Part shown: positions 7,807-11,059 of the stretch, piece by piece
Layout: each line of letters opens with the position of its first letter
Numbering within the stretch: position 1 is the first letter of the stretch
DNA from: JAVKSM01 sp039583705
Lineage (GTDB): Bacteria > Actinomycetota > Actinomycetes > Mycobacteriales > Pseudonocardiaceae
Length of the DNA stretch: 11,059 nucleotides
Direction: 5' to 3'
Assembly: GCA_039583705.1 (NCBI GenBank)
Contig: JAVKSM010000109.1
Span: 1-11,059, forward strand
Position numbers and translations under genes: made by a program
Notes under the pieces: model-generated
Told to the model about the DNA's origin: nothing
Databases searched by the model: none
The model's input: only the letters and a program-made list of their open reading frames with translations

Positions 7807-8722
7807 GAAGCAGCCTCCTCCGGTTGATGGCGAGTAGTTCGAGGATGAAGCTAGCGGTAGCGTCCGACAACCCTGGCGTTCGAGCGACGACATTCTCGAC
7901 CTCGCCCCAGTCGACGGTACGCAAGCATGCGGTCCAGTGACGGGTCGCTCGTTCTCCGGCCAGTTCGAGCCCGGTATGGGCCGTCGCCACGAGGGTGGGG
8001 ATCTCCCGCTTCGGGCGAGACGGGTCGTGCTCAAACCGGTGCGCCGCGCCGCCCTCCGCCCACGCCGCCACAGCTCTGGAGCGCAGCAGCATGTCGCGCC
8101 GTTCGTCGCGCAGGTTGAAGCCGAGGCTGCTGGCGTGGTCGTAGGAGCTGGCCAGACGGAGTTCGACGGGTGCAGATGCCCGGCGTAGTGCTGCCCAGTT
8201 CTGATCGTGCCGGTCCCGGTTGGCAACCCAGGCGTCCAGGACGAGGTACCCGGCGAAGACCTCGATGGCGTTGAGGCGCCCGGCCTCGGGCGTCGCGCAC
8301 TTCCCGAGGGCATGGAAGATCGTTCGTGGAGCATGACCAGGACGTCCCGGCGGTCGCAGCCGGCCCTCCTGATAGTTGTCGACCACCGTGCCGAGGAGCT
8401 CCGATCCGAGGATCAGGTTCCAGCCGTCCGGCGCGACGTTGCGCGACATGGACCCTGGCACGCCGTTGCGTACGGCAAGCTCGACATCGGCGCACGGGAC
8501 ACCGAGACGAACACCCAGCTCGCGGACGATCTTCTCGGTCCAGTTCTCGCCCTGCCGATGGCCCGTCGCCGTCACGATGGCCGGTTTGAACAGCCAATCG
8601 CGCTCGCGGGACAGTGACGATCCCCCCGGCTCCCGCACCCACAGCTTCGCGTCACGGCCGATCGGCTCCGGGTTCACGACCTCCCATGCGCTCACGTCCC
8701 GGACCCCGAACTCAGTCGCCAC
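7796..8722 (-). CDS. HipA-like serine/threonine kinase (short, HipT/CtkA-like)
   Basis: This 308-residue protein has the HipA-type kinase core without the HipA N-terminal subdomain. Visible elements are a loop at about 20-28 (PIGRDAKLW), the ATP-binding lysine in WLFKP (K46), GENWTEKI (58-65), the catalytic N168-R-D170-x4-N175 (NRDRHDQN) and the metal-binding D195 in SSYDHASS. HipA and HipT are toxins that phosphorylate aminoacyl-tRNA synthetases; other HipA-like kinases have different targets, so the substrate here is open. Length matches HipT and CtkA rather than full HipA (about 440). The missing subdomain appears to be supplied by the overlapping downstream gene. No small HipB-type repressor is adjacent. 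The GTG at 8722 has no strong ribosome site, so the start is less certain than the rest; an in-frame GTG ten codons in is an alternative. Confidence 0.78.
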   Translation of the reverse strand: MATEFGVRDVSAWEVVNPEPIGRDAKLWVREPGGSSLSRERDWLFKPAIVTATGHRQGENWTEKIVRELGVRLGVPCADVELAVRNGVPGSMSRNVAPDGWNLILGSELLGTVVDNYQEGRLRPPGRPGHAPRTIFHALGKCATPEAGRLNAIEVFAGYLVLDAWVANRDRHDQNWAALRRASAPVELRLASSYDHASSLGFNLRDERRDMLLRSRAVAAWAEGGAAHRFEHDPSRPKREIPTLVATAHTGLELAGERATRHWTACLRTVDWGEVENVVARTPGLSDATASFILELLAINRRRLLREH

Positions 8723-8922
8723 CCGGCGGACGGTAGACCTCGGCGCCGACTCACCCTGGGAAGACGGCGACGGTTTCGGCGCGAGTTTCGACCCGACTGC
8801 CGTTGCCGCCCGGTGACACGTTCAGACCGTGTGTGTTCACCGACTACCAGCAGGTCGAGCACCCGGGCAGCGAGTCCGACTGGGTGAGCGTGGTCGACCT
8901 GAGCGCCGCGGGTGGGCGCGGA

Positions 8923-8982
8923 TGCGAGTTCGTTCCAGATCAGCAGCATCGCGATGCACCGGGCCAGCCCAACGATGATCAG
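8923..8982 (-). pseudogene. Relic of Acr3-type arsenite permease
   Basis: The minus strand here encodes LIIVGLARCIAMLLIWNELA, which closely matches the conserved transmembrane segment of Acr3/ArsB-type arsenite permeases (pattern GLARCIAMVxIWNxLA, with the conserved cysteine). The similarity stops on both sides: downstream the usual GD-rich continuation is missing, and upstream the strand runs into arsR. Only about 20 of some 350 residues remain, so this is debris of a lost permease gene. In the rest of the 252-bp gap 8723-8974, which must also hold the kinase promoter, I see no further recognisable coding. Confidence 0.5.
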
Positions 8983-9337
8983 CCCGGACCTGCTCACGCA
9001 GTTCGGCATCGCTGGTGCGGGTCATTCTGCGCTCCCCTACATCGACAATTGTCTAGCCGCCGAACGGCTCGCCGGCGTGCTCAAGGCCCTCGCCGAGCCG
9101 ACCCGGCTGCGACTGGTCTCGCTCATCGCCGCGCACGCCGGTGCGGAAGCGTGCGTGTGCGACCTCACCGACACGGTCGGCCTGTCCCAGCCGACCGTGT
9201 CACATCACCTGAAGATCCTGGTCGACGCCGGGCTGCTCGACCGCGAGCAGCGCGGCAAGTGGGCCTACTACCGGCTCATGCCCGGAGCGCTGGACGCGCT
9301 GGCCGGCATGCTCACCCGAACCAGCCGCCAGCGCTGA
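8975..9337 (+). CDS. arsR: ArsR-family metalloid-responsive repressor
   Basis: With the ATG at 8975 the product is 120 residues, normal for the family. A helix-turn-helix follows the ALAEPTRLRLVSLI segment, with recognition helix SQPTVSHHLKIL (71-82) and a wing at DREQRGKWAYYRL (89-101). C60-V-C62-D-L is the classical arsenite-sensing motif of Escherichia coli-type ArsR; C26 could add a ligand. Such proteins repress ars genes until As(III) or Sb(III) binds. The frame is open upstream to ATG 8954 and GTG 8912, but those starts lie within the permease relic on the other strand and none has a good ribosome site, so the native 5' end may have been rebuilt by recombination. No intact arsenic-resistance gene is visible in the window. 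Confidence 0.8.
   Translation: MISPDLLTQFGIAGAGHSALPYIDNCLAAERLAGVLKALAEPTRLRLVSLIAAHAGAEACVCDLTDTVGLSQPTVSHHLKILVDAGLLDREQRGKWAYYRLMPGALDALAGMLTRTSRQR
9044..9053. other. Perfect 10-bp palindrome inside arsR
   Basis: GACAATTGTC is a perfect palindrome and an unusually AT-rich core for this DNA. It falls in the N-terminal coding part of arsR with the chosen start. It could be a relic operator from before rearrangement of the 5' end, or coincidence. Confidence 0.3.
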
Positions 9338-9390
9338 TCACCTCTGCGGCGTGGACGCACACGTCTGGTAACTCACCGTGACTCTCGGTG

Positions 9391-9409
9391 TCCGGGAAAC
9401 GCACCCGGA
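9391..9409. promoter_or_regulatory. Inverted repeat upstream of XRE regulator
   Basis: TCCGGG (9391-9396) and CCCGGA (9404-9409) form a perfect six-base inverted repeat with a seven-base spacer, 52 bases before the GTG start. Just upstream, CACCG (9374-9378) and CGGTG (9386-9390) form a second dyad, also with a seven-base spacer. They may be an autoregulatory operator, but short GC dyads are common in such DNA. Confidence 0.25.
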
Positions 9410-9460
9410 AGGCGGGTCTACCGTGGCGGAGACGGCAACCGGAACCGGGAGGGGTGCGCC

Positions 9461-10681
9461 GTGGCGAACGAGACGGAGCCGGTCGAGCTGGACGACCCGG
9501 CGACGATCGGCCGGCGGGTACGGCGCATCCGGCGCGCCCGCGCGAAGAGCCTGGAGGTCGTCGCCGGGCTCGCCGAGATCAGCACGTCGCAACTGTCGCG
9601 GCTGGAGACCGGGGAACGCTCCCTGGACCGGCTCTCGGTGATCGTCAAACTGGCGAACGCCCTGGAGGTCGCCCCGTCCGACCTCGTGGCGCTTCCGGTA
9701 CCCGCGCCCGGCAACGGCGGCATGGACTCCGCCATCGCGGCGGTGGGCCGCGCGGTGATGGCCGTCAGCCACGATCTGCCGGGCGGGCAGGTGTTCCCCG
9801 TCGAGGCACTGCGGGAGCGGGTGACGGCAGCGCTGGAGCTTCGCTACCGCCCCGACCGCGGGGTTCGCGAGGTCGGCGCCGTGCTGCCCGGCCTGATCCG
9901 GGACATGCACACCAGCATCGGGGCTGGGCGGGACGTGGCGGAGCTGCTGGACCTGGCGCTCGTGCTGCACGCGCAGGTGACCGAGGCGTGGTTGCGCATC
10001 GCGGGCGCGCCGCTGGAGCTGCGCGACCACGCCGCCGTGCTGGGCCGCCGGATCGCCGAGCGCCGCGACACCCCGACCGCGATAAGCCTCTCCTTGAGGA
10101 CCGAGGTGGACGTCGCGCTCGGCACCTGTGACTTCGACCTCGCGCAGGCTGAGATGAACAGGGTGAGCGTTCCCACCACGAGCCCGGAGTTGACGCAGCT
10201 CGCGGGTGAGATCGCTCTGCGGCGGTCGTTCGTCGCAATGACGACCTCCCGACCCGCCGAGGCTGACGCGGCGCTGACGTACGCCGCAGAGCTGGCGCAG
10301 CGCACCGGGGAAGCTCACGTCTCTTGGCAGGTGTTCGGCCCAGTGGACGTCGGGCTGTGGCGGATGGCAGCGGCCCGCGAAGCCGGGGATCCCGAGCGCG
10401 CCGCCGTCATCGCGGCTGGCCTGCACCCGGGGGCACAGCCCAACGTCGTGCTTCGTGCCCACTACTGGGAGCAGTACGCCCGGTCGCTGGTCCGGTTGCG
10501 GGGGCGGCGGGAGGACGCTGCGCGGGCGCTGCGGCGCGCCGAGACGATCCTGCCGCACGTCGTGCAGCGCAACCCGGCGGCGCGGGAGACGCTGGCCGAG
10601 CTGCTCGCCCACACCAAGCGCGACGACGCGATGGGCCGGGAGCTGCGGGGGATGGCCTTCCGCGCCGGCCTGCCGGTGTAG
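9461..10681 (+). CDS. XRE-family helix-turn-helix regulator with long helical C-terminus
   Basis: The 406-residue product begins with an XRE/Cro-type helix-turn-helix (about residues 14-76), including SLEVVAGLAEISTSQLSRLE and LDRLSVIVKLANALEV. The remaining 320 residues are alanine- and leucine-rich and apparently all helical, with tetratricopeptide-like stretches (for example around 240-285 and 340-395). This is the common actinomycete type of large XRE regulator whose C-terminal part senses a ligand or peptide. The GTG at 9461 is supported by GGGAGGGG (9447-9454) six bases upstream. It points at pglX, 265 bases downstream, and may regulate it; it is far too large to be a HipB-type antitoxin for the HipA-like kinase. 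Its ligand is not predictable from sequence. Confidence 0.8.
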   Translation: MANETEPVELDDPATIGRRVRRIRRARAKSLEVVAGLAEISTSQLSRLETGERSLDRLSVIVKLANALEVAPSDLVALPVPAPGNGGMDSAIAAVGRAVMAVSHDLPGGQVFPVEALRERVTAALELRYRPDRGVREVGAVLPGLIRDMHTSIGAGRDVAELLDLALVLHAQVTEAWLRIAGAPLELRDHAAVLGRRIAERRDTPTAISLSLRTEVDVALGTCDFDLAQAEMNRVSVPTTSPELTQLAGEIALRRSFVAMTTSRPAEADAALTYAAELAQRTGEAHVSWQVFGPVDVGLWRMAAAREAGDPERAAVIAAGLHPGAQPNVVLRAHYWEQYARSLVRLRGRREDAARALRRAETILPHVVQRNPAARETLAELLAHTKRDDAMGRELRGMAFRAGLPV

Positions 10682-10722
10682 GGACCACCCGGCACCGTTG
10701 TGAGCCCGACAATTCCGGATCG

Positions 10723-10746
10723 GACCACTCCCCGCCGGTTGTGGTC
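10723..10746. terminator. Weak hairpin after XRE gene
   Basis: GACCAC (10723-10728) and GTGGTC (10741-10746) pair across a 12-base loop, 41 bases after the XRE stop codon. GGACCAC also occurs as a direct repeat at 10682-10688. There is no T-run, so terminator function is only a possibility. Confidence 0.2.
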
Positions 10747-10806
10747 GCCCAGCCGGTGACGACCTGGGTGAGCGCGCCGCCCGCAGCGCTGGTGGAGCAG
10801 ACGGCC

Positions 10807-10845
10807 ACTTTTCAGGTAGTGACAGTTTGGAGGTACCTGAAAAGT
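10807..10845. promoter_or_regulatory. Perfect 12-bp inverted repeat upstream of pglX
   Basis: ACTTTTCAGGTA (10807-10818) and TACCTGAAAAGT (10834-10845) are perfect inverted copies separated by 15 bases, ending 101 bases before the pglX start. The arms are markedly AT-richer than their surroundings. There is no following T-run, so an intrinsic terminator is unlikely. The best reading is an operator for a dimeric regulator, possibly the upstream XRE protein, or a leader hairpin. The rest of the 10682-10946 gap shows no supported gene and no clear -35/-10 pair. Confidence 0.65.
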
Positions 10846-10946
10846 AGTACCAAAGTCCCGGTTCCCGTGGATCCCGCCCGATCCGGCCCCTGCAACGATG
10901 AGTGGCCAGCCGACGATGAAGCTGTCGGACGTGGTGGGGGAGCGTG

Positions 10947-11059
10947 ATGATCGACTCGAAGGCGCTGCTGGCGGACCTGCAGGCGCAGGTCCGGTTGCTG
11001 GAGGCCGACCTGGCCGAACAGCTCGACGCGGTGCCCGGGCTGGTCGACGTGCTCCGCGC
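10947..11059 (+). CDS. pglX: BREX type 2 / Pgl adenine-specific methyltransferase PglX, N-terminal fragment
   Basis: Only the first 37 codons are in the window. They read MIDSKALLADLQAQVRLLEA followed by a coiled-coil-like continuation (DLAEQLDAVPGLVDVLR), which matches the characteristic PglX N-terminus I know from actinomycete BREX-2 loci. PglX is a large adenine-specific DNA methyltransferase of the Pgl system, reported to be toxic without PglZ. The ATG at 10947 is preceded by GGGGGAG (10936-10942); an in-frame GTG one codon upstream is an alternative. The presence of pglW on the same strand supports the call. The catalytic motifs lie beyond the edge, so the identification rests on the N-terminus and context. 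Confidence 0.75.
   Translation, partial: MIDSKALLADLQAQVRLLEADLAEQLDAVPGLVDVLR

Noticed and set aside
7807..8334. Upstream extension of the HIRAN gene frame to 8334
   Set aside because: The extension lies wholly over the HipA-like kinase gene in another frame and has shadow-like composition; the GTG at 7806 has a clear ribosome site.
9338..10612. Long minus-strand open frame opposite the XRE gene
   Set aside because: Its composition is typical of a shadow (His/Arg/Gln/Gly-rich) with no recognisable motif, and the plus strand has a clear helix-turn-helix gene with a ribosome site.
1313..10845. Common regulator for the two long inverted repeats, both with 15-base spacers
   Set aside because: The arm sequences are unrelated (GAGATGTCC versus ACTTTTCAGGTA), so equal spacing alone is not evidence of a shared factor.
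10898..11059. Small overlapping frame starting at ATG 10898
   Set aside because: It is out of frame with pglX, has no ribosome site, and becomes Gly/Arg/Ala-rich across the pglX start, as a shadow would.
1..11059. CRISPR arrays, tRNA or rRNA genes, transposase or integrase genes
   Set aside because: I looked for spaced repeats, tRNA-like cloverleaf ends and recombinase motifs and found none I could support.

Overview
High-GC actinomycete DNA (GTG starts, strong G/C bias at third codon positions, purine-rich ribosome sites); the genus cannot be fixed. The backbone is part of a BREX type 2 / Pgl phage-defence locus: a complete pglW (NERD plus tandem kinase domains, 2788-7020) and, at the right edge, the first 37 codons of pglX (10947-11059). 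Both point right, but 3.9 kb of other genes separates them.

Left part (1-2495): a leftward pair, a radical SAM/SPASM enzyme (90-1208) translationally coupled to a P-loop nucleotide kinase that runs off the window (1-93), faces a rightward LysR-type regulator (1440-2495). The shared control region carries a perfect 9-bp inverted repeat. Between the regulator and pglW (2496-2787) lies what looks like the coding remnant of a lost leftward gene, plus the pglW promoter region.

Middle part (7027-9337): a leftward two-gene operon convergent with pglW encodes a short HipA-like kinase (7796-8722) and, overlapping it by 11 bp, a protein that appears to join a HipS-like (HipA N-subdomain) segment to a HIRAN domain (7027-7806). 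This resembles a split HipS/HipT-type toxin-antitoxin arrangement with no adjacent HipB, and is the best candidate here for a little-described system. Beside it is an eroded arsenic locus: an ArsR repressor (about 8975-9337) whose 5' end overlaps, on the other strand, a short relic of an Acr3 arsenite permease.

Right part (9461-11059): an XRE-family regulator with a long helical C-terminal region precedes pglX. The 265-bp gap before pglX holds a perfect 12-bp inverted repeat, probably an operator or RNA structure controlling pglX.

Overall this looks like a defence-island segment in which a Pgl/BREX-2 locus has been interrupted by, or assembled around, a HipA/HIRAN module and regulatory genes. 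PglY, PglZ and the remaining BREX-2 genes are not in the window and may lie to the right. All functional calls rest on motif recognition by eye.
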